This document shows, piece after piece, positions 24,409 to 36,768 of a stretch of 64,000 nt of DNA. The stretch lies in NCBI GenBank assembly GCA_029339505.1, contig JAQISU010000081.1, positions 20,857,501-20,921,500 on the forward strand, given 5' to 3'. This DNA comes from Unio delphinus. Taxonomy: Eukaryota; Mollusca; Bivalvia; Unionida; Unionidae. Position 1 is the first letter of the stretch, and each line of letters starts with the position of its first letter. The translations under genes were made by a program, and so were the position numbers. A model generated the notes under the pieces. It was not told where the DNA came from and ran no database searches. It worked only from the letters and a program-made list of their open reading frames with translations.

Positions 24409-24551
24409 AATCTTTTTATACAACTAATAGTGGTACATACAAATGAAGACAATCGATATTGATTTCCAATAGCCATGTATAAAACGTGTCAATGTATTGT
24501 TACAATTTTTAAAATGGTACATGCAAAATTTTAACAAAAGCATACAATTTA

Positions 24552-24654
<103 letters not shown>

Positions 24655-24899
24655 AAATGTCGTAGCAGCATTGCATAATATCTTTACACGACATACTGGC
24701 CGTTACTTTCTCTTGAGACAACTTTACTTCCCCAGAAATGTTCCTTCTTCAAAAAGATTGATTGCATTGTATTTTTCTACTAAACAAAAGCTGTTTAGAT
24801 TGTCATATATGAGGATGGGCAATACAATATTTGCATGGAATAGGATGAAACTGACTCTTTGCTATTGTGTATACCAAACAGAAGCTTTTATTTAGATAA

Positions 24900-26143
24900 A
24901 TTATAATTTTGTGCACGAGTACATTTATTAGTAATCAGTGACATAAAGTCTACCAAAACCTCTGAAATATGTTGCGAAAAGATGGCAATCAGGATTCAGG
25001 AAGCAATCATTTTGTGCAGAATCTGTTTTTCTGAAGTAAAAACTTATTTGGGGACGCTTTGTTAATCTTAATATAAGAGAGCAAGTTTCGAGCCTACCGG
25101 GGTCTTTTTATTTAAAAAATTATTTCGTCAAAATTAACCCCCTTTGAAATAAAGTAGAATATACATAACCCTGAAAATTCTGAGAAACATACAACTATTT
25201 CTTTTAGCATGGTGTTTCTAAAATCATAGAAAAATCCAGTACCAGTGGATACGGTTGAATTCTGTATTGGAAATGCTACATGTCGCGGTCAGACATATTT
25301 TAAAATACATGCATAGCCTTGTATTAAACCACATTTAGGTTATAGTAATTAAGCCTATTTGTTGATGTAATACTCAAAACAATTATCCTGGGTTAATGCA
25401 TTGGTACATGCTTCTCAATAATTTTCGACCACCAATTGTCCTAGATTTTAATAGAGATCATCCAACCTAGGGGCAATATGATAACACTTTGATCTGAATA
25501 ACCTGAATAGCAGTGTAATGGTAACCAGGATTGAAGTCAGAATTCATGTATGTTTAACAAACAGTATGTATGGTTATGTCAGAAGTTTTCATCAAGCAGT
25601 GAAAAGAAATGTATACGAACACGTACTGGCATCACGGATAGGCAGACGAACAGACATACTCGACATTGAAATCCATCCTTTTACAGTACTAATATAAATT
25701 TGGTTTAGTGAATCTGGAAACAATAAATGTCAAAGTAGGCTGAAAGTTTCTTTTTGATCTGGTATTATAAGAAGTCATGAGGACTCGAAGTACAATTTGG
25801 TTTGCAATTAAACACAGACGTGCGTAAGAATAAAAACATCGCATGTCAAGCTATACAGAGTGTGAGCATACATATAAATACGATAGGGGAAAAAATAGGA
25901 TCTAACATAAAGAAGCCTGAAATGTTAGTACTTACTAATCTTTATATTTGTCATGATGCAAACAATTGAACACACACAACCCTTAAAATCTATCAGATCT
26001 GGATTTAAACTTCATGGAATATATTCAAGTCGAACATAAATCTTGCTCGTTTAGATTGCTGGAAGTCAGAGTTAAGTTTTTAGTCGAGCCTTGAGTTCTG
26101 TCTGTGAAATCGAGGCCAAAGATATTCTTTAGAGTCCAGCAAG
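24900..26143 (+). other. Upstream region of locus B
   Basis: Unique-looking AT-rich sequence without repeats or open frames of note. Promoter and 5' UTR of locus B must lie here, but only a weak TATAAATA can be pointed to. Confidence 0.5.
25873..25880 (+). promoter_or_regulatory. Possible TATA box upstream of locus B
   Basis: TATAAATA about 270 bp before the locus B ATG. In AT-rich DNA this is weak evidence; no transcription start can be read from the sequence. Confidence 0.2.
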
Positions 26144-26461
26144 ATGACTAATAAGAACGGGAGGATGGATAGCTACGGAATAGAAGACCTCATCCGGGAA
26201 CTCGGTGGATATGGACGATATCAGATTTTGATGACCGTCTTTATTCATGCCCACAAAGCCGTACTTGTATTCAGCATGTATGCGATGACGTTTGCAGGAG
26301 CAGTTCCTCGATGGCTGTGCTCAGACGCGACAGCCAATTCGTCGGTCAATCAGTTAGACGATAAGGAAAACGAAACAAACCGACTGAAAGCGTGCTATTT
26401 GAACGGAACAGCTTGCTCCACATATCAGTTTGACTACAAAGTGAACACGATTGTCAGCGAG
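26144..26461 (+). CDS. Locus B exon 1 (start, helix 1, extracellular loop)
   Basis: 318 bp, exactly 106 codons, donor GTATGT at 26462. The loop after helix 1 carries cysteines and three N-x-S/T sequons, as expected for the glycosylated first loop of SLC22 proteins. The matching exon of locus A is outside the window. Confidence 0.88.
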
Positions 26462-29400
26462 GTATGTTATGATCTTTACAATAATAAATGAAACTATTTC
26501 GTGTCCACAATCAACACTGTCTCCAGAAAATGCCATTTTAATAATGGAGACGTGTATCAGATACTCGTTATCTTTATCATGCGTTAATGTGTTTGATGTT
26601 CCATCGTTAAACATTCTATTAATACCTTATCCATTTGTAGACCTCCACTGTAATTTAAGAAGTTCTTTGGTCACGCTACAAAATGAATAAAACCAGTTTA
26701 TATTTTCAAGCATACCATTATGTATTTTTATTTTTAGTGGAAACTTGTATGTGATCTCAAATGGGCACCTGCAACAGCCACTACCCTCCAAATGACAGGC
26801 GTCCTCATCGGGAACCTTGTCGGTGGTCAAATAGCCGACTCCATTGGTCGAAAGCCGACATTCTACCTGGGCATAGCATGTAATGTGGCTTCAAATTTGC
26901 TAGCGTTCTTCTCCGTTAGCTGGGAAATGTTTGCTGCAGCACGGTTCCTCATCGGAATTGCAACAGGGCTTGTACTAACAGTCCAGTACAATTTGGCATG
27001 TGAATTTATGCTGAGCAAGTGGAGGTCTGCAGTGTTGAACATCCCGTCCTGGGAAGTCTTCGCTGCGGTGTATGCAGGTATTGCATATTTCATTCGAGAC
27101 TGGAGGTACTTACATCTCATCACTGCTATTCTTGGGTTTCTCTTTCTGCCAACCTGGAAGTAAGTATCACTTTTTTGTTGTCTAATGCACTTATCTTCCT
27201 GTTTTCAGCTATCATCCTAACTGACGTCGCCAAGGGTTTTATATATAAGTTTGAGGAAACAACACGAGTGTAAGAACATAACTTGTTAGAAGTTCATTTC
27301 TAATATCCAATGCAATAATATGTATTTTGTTATAGTAAGCTTACAAGGAAAAATATAACTTAGGATGCTCTTTTTAATCTTGTTAAAATCATATTAATTT
27401 CAGACATTTAAATAAATAAACTGCATGCAGAATATCAGTGTAAAGACCCATCTCAAAGCCAAAGTGAAACTGAATTGACTGATCAGTACATATGACAGAG
27501 ATATACGATAAACTTCAGAATTCATTTTTACAATTATTAGAATAGTATAATACCATAGAATTCACAATTGATCATAGGGACAAGGACACTATAATCTCAT
27601 TCAAGAGTATAATATAACTGTATTGACCATTGGTCATAGAGACAAGGACAATATGATCACATTCAAGAGTAGAATACCAAGAATTGACCACTTATCATAA
27701 AGACAAGGACAATATGATCTCATTCAAGACTATAAATACCATAAAATTGAGCATTGATCATAGAAACAATGACACTGTGTAGAATAGAATATATATATCA
27801 GTTTAGAATATAATACCAGAGGATTGACCATTGCTCATAGAGACAATGACACTATGATCTCATTTGAGACTATAATACCATATAATTGACCATTGATCAT
27901 AGAGCTAAGGACACAATGATCTCACTTAAGAGTATATTACCAGAGACATGACCATTAATCAGAGACAAGGACAATATGATCCCATTGAAGACTATAATGC
28001 CAGAGAGCTGATTATTGATCATAGAGACAAGGACACTATGATCTCATTTAAGACTATTAATACCAGAGATATGATCATTGATCAGAGAGACAAGGACACT
28101 CTGATCTCATTGAAGAATATTATATAACATAATTGACAGAATTGACCATTGATCATAGAGACAAAGGCACTATGATCTCATTCAATTGTATAATACGGTA
28201 GAAATGACCATTGATCATAGAGAAAATTACATTATGATCCCATTCAGGATTATAATAAACCGCAATTGACCATTGATCAGAGAGACACGGACACAATGAT
28301 CTCATTCAAGAGTATAATAAAATAGAATTGGCCATTTATCAGAGAGACAAAGACACTATGATCTCATTCAAGTGTATAATACGGTAGAACTGACCATTGA
28401 TCATAGAGACAAGGACACTAGATCTCAGTCAAGACTATAATATCTTTGAATTGACCATTGATCATAGAGAAAATTACAATATGATCTCATTCAGGAGTAT
28501 AATAAAACAAAATTGGCCATTGATCAGAGAGACAAGGACACTATGATCTCATTCAAGAATATGATAAAACAGAATTGACCATTGAACAGAGAGACAAAGA
28601 CACTATGATCTCATTCAAGAGTATAATAAAACAGAATTGACCATTCATCAGGGAGATAAAGACACTATGATCTCATTCGAGTGAATAATACGGTAGAACT
28701 TACCATTGGTCATATAAACAAGTACAATATGATAAAATTCAAGAGTAAATTATAACAGAATTGACCATTAATCAGAGAGGACACTGATCTCATTCAAGAG
28801 TGTAATATAACAGGATTGACAGAATTGACCATGGCTCAGAGACACAATGACACTATTATCTCATTTAAGACTATAATACCATATAATTGACCATTGATCA
28901 TAGAGACAAGGACACAATGATCTCACTTAAGAGTATAATACCAGAGATATGACCATTAATTAGAGAGACAAGGACACTATGATCTCATTGAAGACTATAA
29001 TACCAGAGAGCTGATTATTGATCATAGAGACAAGGACACAATAATCTCACTTAAGAGTACAATACCAGAGATATGACCATTAATCAGAGAGACAAGGACA
29101 CTCTGATCTCATTGAATAATATTATATAACATAATTTACAGAATTGACCATTGATCAGAGAGACAAAGACACTATCATCTCATTCAAGAGTATAATACGG
29201 TAGAACTGACCATTGGTCATAGAGACAAAAACACATTGATCTCATTCAAGAGTATAATGTAACAGAATTGACCATTGATCAGGGAGACAAAGACACCAGA
29301 GGCGTAGCGATGATATTTTGCGCCCGTGGACAAACTATAAAATTGGTGCCCCAGCGATCTTTTGACAGATTTATTACCCTTGTTTTCTTATTATAATGTA

Positions 29401-30681
29401 ACGTTGCAAGCTTCATTTTGGCGCCCCTGTACCTTGGCGCCCGGGGACATGTGTACCCTCCACCGCCCCCACCTCGCTACGCCTCTGAAAGACACTGTGA
29501 CCTCATTCAAGAGTATAATACCATATAATTGACCTTTGATCATAGAGACAAGGACTGGCTGATCTCATTCAAGAGTAGATTTCCATATAATTGACATTTG
29601 ATCATATAGACAAGGGCACTATTATCTCATTCAAGGGTAGAGTACCATAGAAATAACCATTTATCATAGAGACAAAGACACTGTGATCTAGTTCAAGAGT
29701 ACAATACCATATAATTGACCATTGATCATAGATATAAGGACACTGATCCCGTGCAAAAGTACAATACCATATAATTGACCTTGGATTATATAGACTTGGA
29801 CAATATGATCTCATTCAAGAGTATAATAAAACAGAATTGACCATTGATCATAGATATAAGGACACTGATCTCGTGCAAAAGTACAATACCATATAATTGA
29901 CCTTGGATTATATAGACTAAGACAATATGATCTCATTCAAGAGTATAATAAAACAGAATTGACCATTGATCACAGAGACAAAGACACTATGATTTTATTT
30001 AAGAATATAATACAATAGAACTTGCAATCGGTCTTAGTCACAAGGGCACTGCGATCTCATTCAAGAGTATAATACAATAGAACTAGCCATCGGTCTTAGT
30101 CACAAGGGCACTGCGATCTCATTCAAGAGTATAATACAATAGAACTTGCCATCGGTCTTAGTCACAAGGGCACTGCGATCTCATTCAAGAGTATAATACA
30201 ATAGAACTTGCCATCGATCTTAGACACAAGGGCACTGCGATCTCATTCAAGAGTATAATACAATAGAACTTGCCATCGGTCTTAGTCACAAGGGCACTGC
30301 GATCTCATTCAAGAGTATAATACAATAGAACTTGCCATCGATCTTAGACACAAGGGCACTGCGATCTCATTCAAGAGTATAATACAATATAACTAGCCAT
30401 CGATCTTAGACACAAGGGCACTGAGATCTCATTGAAGAATATAATACAATATAACTTACCATCTATACAAAACGAAAGAGCACTGTGATCTCAATTAAGA
30501 GTAATTTGGAAAGAACCTACTTAAAATTTTAATAATGTTTACTTCCACAACTACTGTCAGCATGTTTATGTTTTGTATTTTCATTCTTTGTTTTAGTAAT
30601 TTTGTCGTTGTTTATGATTTTATGTTATCCATATTGTAAAGCGTTTAGATCTTCTAAAGATTATGCAATGTAGTAAGACCA

Positions 30682-30727
<46 letters not shown>

Positions 30728-33700
30728 TCAGAATAAATGAAAACATTCTCTGAAAATATGAAGGAAGAAGTTGGGACAATTTAATGCATGAACTTAACAA
30801 GCAGCTCATTTATTTACTCCCTGCCATGTTAAAAACTCAACATTATATATTTTGTATGGTAAGTAATTAAACTGGAAAAAAGGATGGCAGCATCTACATC
30901 TACTGCAAATAAAGTAAAACACGATAAGTTTCTTTTGCATGAGGTACAAAATATAAATTTCCTTTCTCACGTGGGAGGTCGTGGATTAGAACACCGGTCG
31001 AGTCATACGAAAGACTTTTAAAAAGGGTACTTACAGCTGCCTCGCTATGCACTCAACATTAAGAGGTCAGTGTTAGGACTGGCCATGGTCGGCCTGGTGT
31101 CAGGATAATGTGACTGGGTGGGACATCATGCTACATGTCTGCGGCATGATGCCCCAGTGCTCAGCATCACTATAAACTGCGACACTGCAGACGACGTAGC
31201 GATATGACTGATTTTTTTTTTAAAGCTACGTTAAAAATCCTAACCACACACACGCTTTTTATTTTCTAGATTAATCCCAGAGAGTGTTCGATGGTATTCC
31301 GCACGTGGCAGAGCCGAAGACGCCATTTCGGTTGTTCGCTATATCGCAAAGATGAATAGGCAGTCACTTCCAGACCTGTCAGTCATTCACCGTGTTTGTA
31401 AGGATGAAGGTGAAAGAGACATCGGAACACGATCACGAAAACAGTATACCATCTTGGAACTGTTGCGACACAGATATACTCGTCATCACACTCAAACTTT
31501 CTGTCTTGTGGTAATTGTTTATTTTATTTTTGTAATGGTATAACGCCATTTTTAAGCACAATATAGGCTATTCATGGCGGCCAGTATTATTGGTGGAGGA
31601 AGAACCCGGAAATCCCCCGGAAAGAACCACCGACCCACGAGAAGCCTCTGGCAAGCTTTCTCACATAACTACATTAGCCGAATCTTAGACTCGAACCCAC
31701 GCAGACAGAGGTGAGATGGCAGTGATCCGTAACGGACAGCGCTTTAGACCACTCGGCCACTCGGGGCCCCAATTGTTTATTTTAATTAATCCAAATCACA
31801 TCGCAAAGTGCAGCCTGTTGTTTATAAAACAAATCTGGCAAGTAAATATACGTAATATGTATATGTTTTGAAGAGTGTCTGTTTAAGTTAGATATATGAT
31901 TTGGAGCAAACATTTGCTGTGAGCTGAACAGTATGTTAAAAGCATCCACAAACTATATTTATTTAATGATTTGCGAACTATTTTTTTTTAAATATATCTA
32001 TTCATGTATATCCTTATACAGCGCTGAAGAAGGGGAATCCCAGTTAGTGTTGATGACTTTTAACAGCGCATTCTTTAGAAGAAAGGTTCGGCTTTATTCG
32101 CGATGTAAATTTACTTTGTAATCTTTAAACATGCCCTCTTTTTAAACTGCCGGCTTGTATTCCCCAAAAGAAATGAACAGACACTTTTGAATGAGTCACA
32201 TTTGTTTCGTTTACTCACTCAACACCTCCACTCAAATCATCCATATTAAACATTACGCCTATGTTCAAGTCGTATTCTGATAGTTCTATTAAACTTGAGA
32301 TAATTTAGATGTGAACCAGCTGCAGCAGCAAAATTATATAATTTGTTGAACCGTATCAAAATAGATCCATACCCACCAGTCACTCCACGTTCTCATTGGA
32401 ATCTACTTCAGCAAAAAACTCAAGCTAAGTATGGTGTTTATACATATTACCTTTTTAGTCACACATTCTGTTCATTTTTCACGTTTAAAATATGAATTAG
32501 GCATTTGGCTTTTATGAAAAATCTGAGCTTATGATATACGAGCAAAACCGGGGCTACGCCTTGATATATAACGTGAAATTTTTTCATCACTGTCTGCATT
32601 GTTGACATGGTCTTTTTTTGAATGTTTAAAAAAATGCTTGCTAGGGATTTAATAATAGATTTCAACTTCAGTCACATGCAAGTAAAATGTATTATGCTTC
32701 TCAAATGAAACAGGTTTTGGATTAGAAAGAGACCCTTTCTTCAAATATATTACTTACTGAATACACACATTATATTTCGAATGAAATTTCAGAGATACAA
32801 TTCACAGAATAGAAATACTTAAATACGTTGAATTTTATACAGAAAGATCATTATGTTCCAGTACTTTCAAACTCTATTTTTGATGTTTTCATGACAAGAT
32901 ATTAAAGATGCATTGAACTTGAAGGTGATAATTTAGATATTTTTAAGAAAAAGAAAATGTAATCTCTTTCTAACATGCTGACTAGCTTTAAAGAATAAAT
33001 TGAAAATTTTTGACAAGAAAATGCTAAACAATATTTTTCTATTTCCTTTTATCTACTTGAATAGTATCATAAATCGAAATTTTAAAGAAGCATAAAATTC
33101 CCAGCGTGTGTTCCTATTATGAAAAAGACTCAGCAACAACAATATTGTTACATGGGGTAATACCTCTAACTTTGCGTCCTATTCAAAACAATTGCTGCTC
33201 GGAGTTAATACGTCTGCCTTTATGATGCAAATATTTGTATATTTTATCTTCACTTTTACAAAAAATTAATTCGATTCCTCAGTAATATTAACACAAGTTG
33301 AATGTTCCTCGAATTAAAATTACTCTTTAAAATAAATATATCCTCTAAACTCAGCTGCGTCTCCGACCGTCTCACCGTTGACATGCTGCTAGACTCAAAC
33401 GGTTTTGAGCGAAAGAGTGAGGTAAACGAACCGCGCAACTCTTCCTCACTGATAGCAAAGTCACCGCGCAAGTCACTCATGTCATCCATCCATCCCATTT
33501 CATCAGCCACTAAAGTCCTGTGGCGACAGGCAAGCGACAATGCCGCGGGTGTGGGTAGACTGGAAACCTTGTCCAGGAAACCTGTACACAGGCGGCTCAG
33601 GGCATTAGGGTCGTTCACCACTGACACGGAACATCTGTGGAGTCCGGCAGACCCCTGAGTGACTGAGCATCTCTCTTCAGGAATGCACTATTCACCTCAC

Positions 33701-36700
33701 TGGATGAGAAAGGGGCTAGAAAAGGTGCCCTAAACCACCCGTAGTCTGTTCTAAACTTCCATACCCAGCATACCACGGATGCCCGGGACCCTACTCCAGT
33801 GGTCAAAATACAAAGAAAGAATTGAGGATTGTTCCTTCAACTTTGGGGCATGGAATGTGTGTACCTTACTGGAGAGAAACTATGCGGAAAGACCCCAGAG
33901 GATAACCGCCATAACTGGAAAAGAATTCGCCGGTTACATCGTGGAAATTGCTGAGTTGAGCGAGACCCGGCTTGCAGGAGAAGGCAAATTCTGTGAAAGG
34001 GACTCCGGGTACACTTTCTTTTGGAGCGGCAGAGCAAGTGAAGAGTACCGTGAGGCTGGTGTCGGGTTTGCAGTGAAGACAGCACTAATTGGCAAATTGG
34101 CTGGACTTCACAAGCTTAAGGGAGTAAACGACATACTCATGACTATGAAACTTCCCCTATTTTTAGGAAGAAAGCATCAAGCCATCATCAGTTGTTATCC
34201 TGCAACCATGACCAACCCAGACGAAGTAAAGGTCAAGTTCTATGAGGATGTTCACTCCGTCATTGCTGACGTTCCAATGGCAGATAATTTCATTATTCTT
34301 ACCGATTTTAATGCAAGAGTAAGCTGTGATCACGTTGTGTGGGATGGAGTGATAGGAAATCACGGAACAGTTTTCCGCCTCCCCATCCGTAACCGGACGT
34401 CATGGATGTCGGTTTGCAGTGAAGACAGCATTAATCAGCAAATTGGCTGGACCTCACAAGGGAGTAAATGACATACTCATGACTATGAAACTTCTCCTGC
34501 GGCGCTGACTGCTGGACAGACCACCGTCTCATCATCATCAAACTCAACATCAGTATTCATCACCATTACTTACGTGTACGAGCAAACACTGACACGTTCT
34601 GACTAACGTCTATATCAATTAACCATCACAATTGCTTTCGAAAATGCGCCAATATATACCGAAAGAAATCCAAGGGTTGTATACAAAATTAAAATTATCC
34701 TAAAATGTTCCAAATCCGTTCTCTTCATTTCTTTGTTCATGATTTGGTTTATAATATGGTGTTGATTGATGTGTGGTTTTAGAAACAAAATTCTTTGACA
34801 TTCTATCCTTTCTCGTTATGTCAATGGTATTATTATTCTTTGGCTTTCTAAGAATACTGGCTTCTTTTAGATCTTTTTGAGACCTACAGACATATACTAT
34901 ATGTTTTCTGTATAGTACACACAGGGATACTTTTTCATTCACGCGAGTGCTTAAAGCTTAGAGCTTGGAAAGAACAAAATTTCTCAAAACTTGTCTTGAA
35001 AAATGTTGTATTGCTGACACATTTATAACATTTGCCACACCAACTTAAAAACTCCAATATGGCTGGCTTCATAATCTACTTTTGCAACAATAACCACAAC
35101 AAGATAAAAGAATTAAAAAACGGTACGCGGTTTGTAATATTCGGTAGAACAAGGCCAGTCTGTGTCTTTGTCAATCTTCAATATACATGTTACAGACTTA
35201 CTACAATAGAAAACAATGTTAGCATCATATTTAGGAATAATGTCCATGCTTGATAAATACTTGTGTTTCGGACCAGAAAACGTAAATTACGTACCTTTAA
35301 TGATGTGTGTGTGTTTATTCGTTCCATCCTGACGTTTTCTTCTTTATGTCACTAAATGTATGATAATGTTGCTGCGGGTTCGGTGTTTTTTGGATTGGAA
35401 AGGAAATGGCAGCGTTGCTTATAAGAAAATAGCAGGAGACGAGGGATACGCTTTGTTTATGCTTTGTTGATAAAGGGGTCATGGATTTTCGAGGATAGGG
35501 AAGTTGATTTTTTCATTGTAAGGGAAATAACTTGTATATGTTTTACTCCTTCTGGTCAATAGTGCGTAAGTGAGGGTCAGTCTTATTGGCATTCTGTTTC
35601 TTTTTCCGTCCATCCTGACTCATTATAGGGCACATTTTACTCGCATTAAAAATGTCAATTGCAGTTTTGCCGTATTTAAAACCGGAATATAACTGTTGCA
35701 ACTTTACAAAAGAAATTTTGACTTCATACAAGCCGAATTCATTAGTTTGATAATGTAGCAAAATAAAACTGGTTTTAAAAATGGTTCATATGCATAATGC
35801 ATAATTGCATTCCGCGTTTAAAGTCTGGAACGAAAATCTAACATTAGGTAAGTCAAGTTCAAATCAGTGTAAGGCTAGCAGAATTTTAAAATATTTTGAA
35901 GAAACAAAAATGTGGAAACCAAATCTGGCACACGCCAAATTCTGCCTGGTAATGTATAAAAAATATGATTCGTGTCTGTCTCACATGCGAATTTTTCACT
36001 CACGCGTTAAACCCTTAAACAACAACAACATCAAGTACTGGCATACTTGTTTAATATCTGCAGCTTGAGATTTGATGAAAACGTATTTCTTCAGATGTAA
36101 TGTTTCCTATACATTAGGATACATCAGGTTCATCTTGTTCAGACAGACGTCCATGAACCTTTTATTAGCATAAATATTTTTGCATAAAGTTTAAGTCACC
36201 TTTTTCTTCTTCATTATTTACTTTCTTTTACTTCAAATGATCGAAATGCTGTCTCATTTTGAAACGCCGTGAAAAACGTTTTTAAAAACATTACAAATAC
36301 ACTAACAGTTTAGACAGCGGCACTTTCACTTTGACCTATATGCCAAGAAAGTAAAATGGGCTAATTTATGAAAATCATCATGCCTAACAATAATTTCAGT
36401 CATTGGAATTAGTAGGGCTTTGGTATTATCATCTTCTTTCCTATTTTAAAAATTAGACATGTACAATCTTTTTATTTACAATGGGCTTATCCAGAGTTCA
36501 GAGCGACTTAACTTTTAAAAAAACGCGTGCATATATAAGTCAACAACCACGTCAAGTTATTCTTTTTCTCTTCATTGTTGCGAATATCAGTTCATTTCCT
36601 ATGTTCTCTAACTGCACAAATTTCACTTCCATTGAATGACAGTTAGTATAGGAACACACCTTTTTATTTTGTTTTAAGTAGACTTGTTCACCATTACATG

Positions 36701-36731
36701 ATGGAACAATAATAACAACATCAATACTACA

Positions 36732-36768
<37 letters not shown>

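Noticed and set aside
33256..33627. 123-codon minus-strand frame
   Set aside because: It lies opposite the 5' part of the LINE copy and has no independent support; a shadow frame is more likely.
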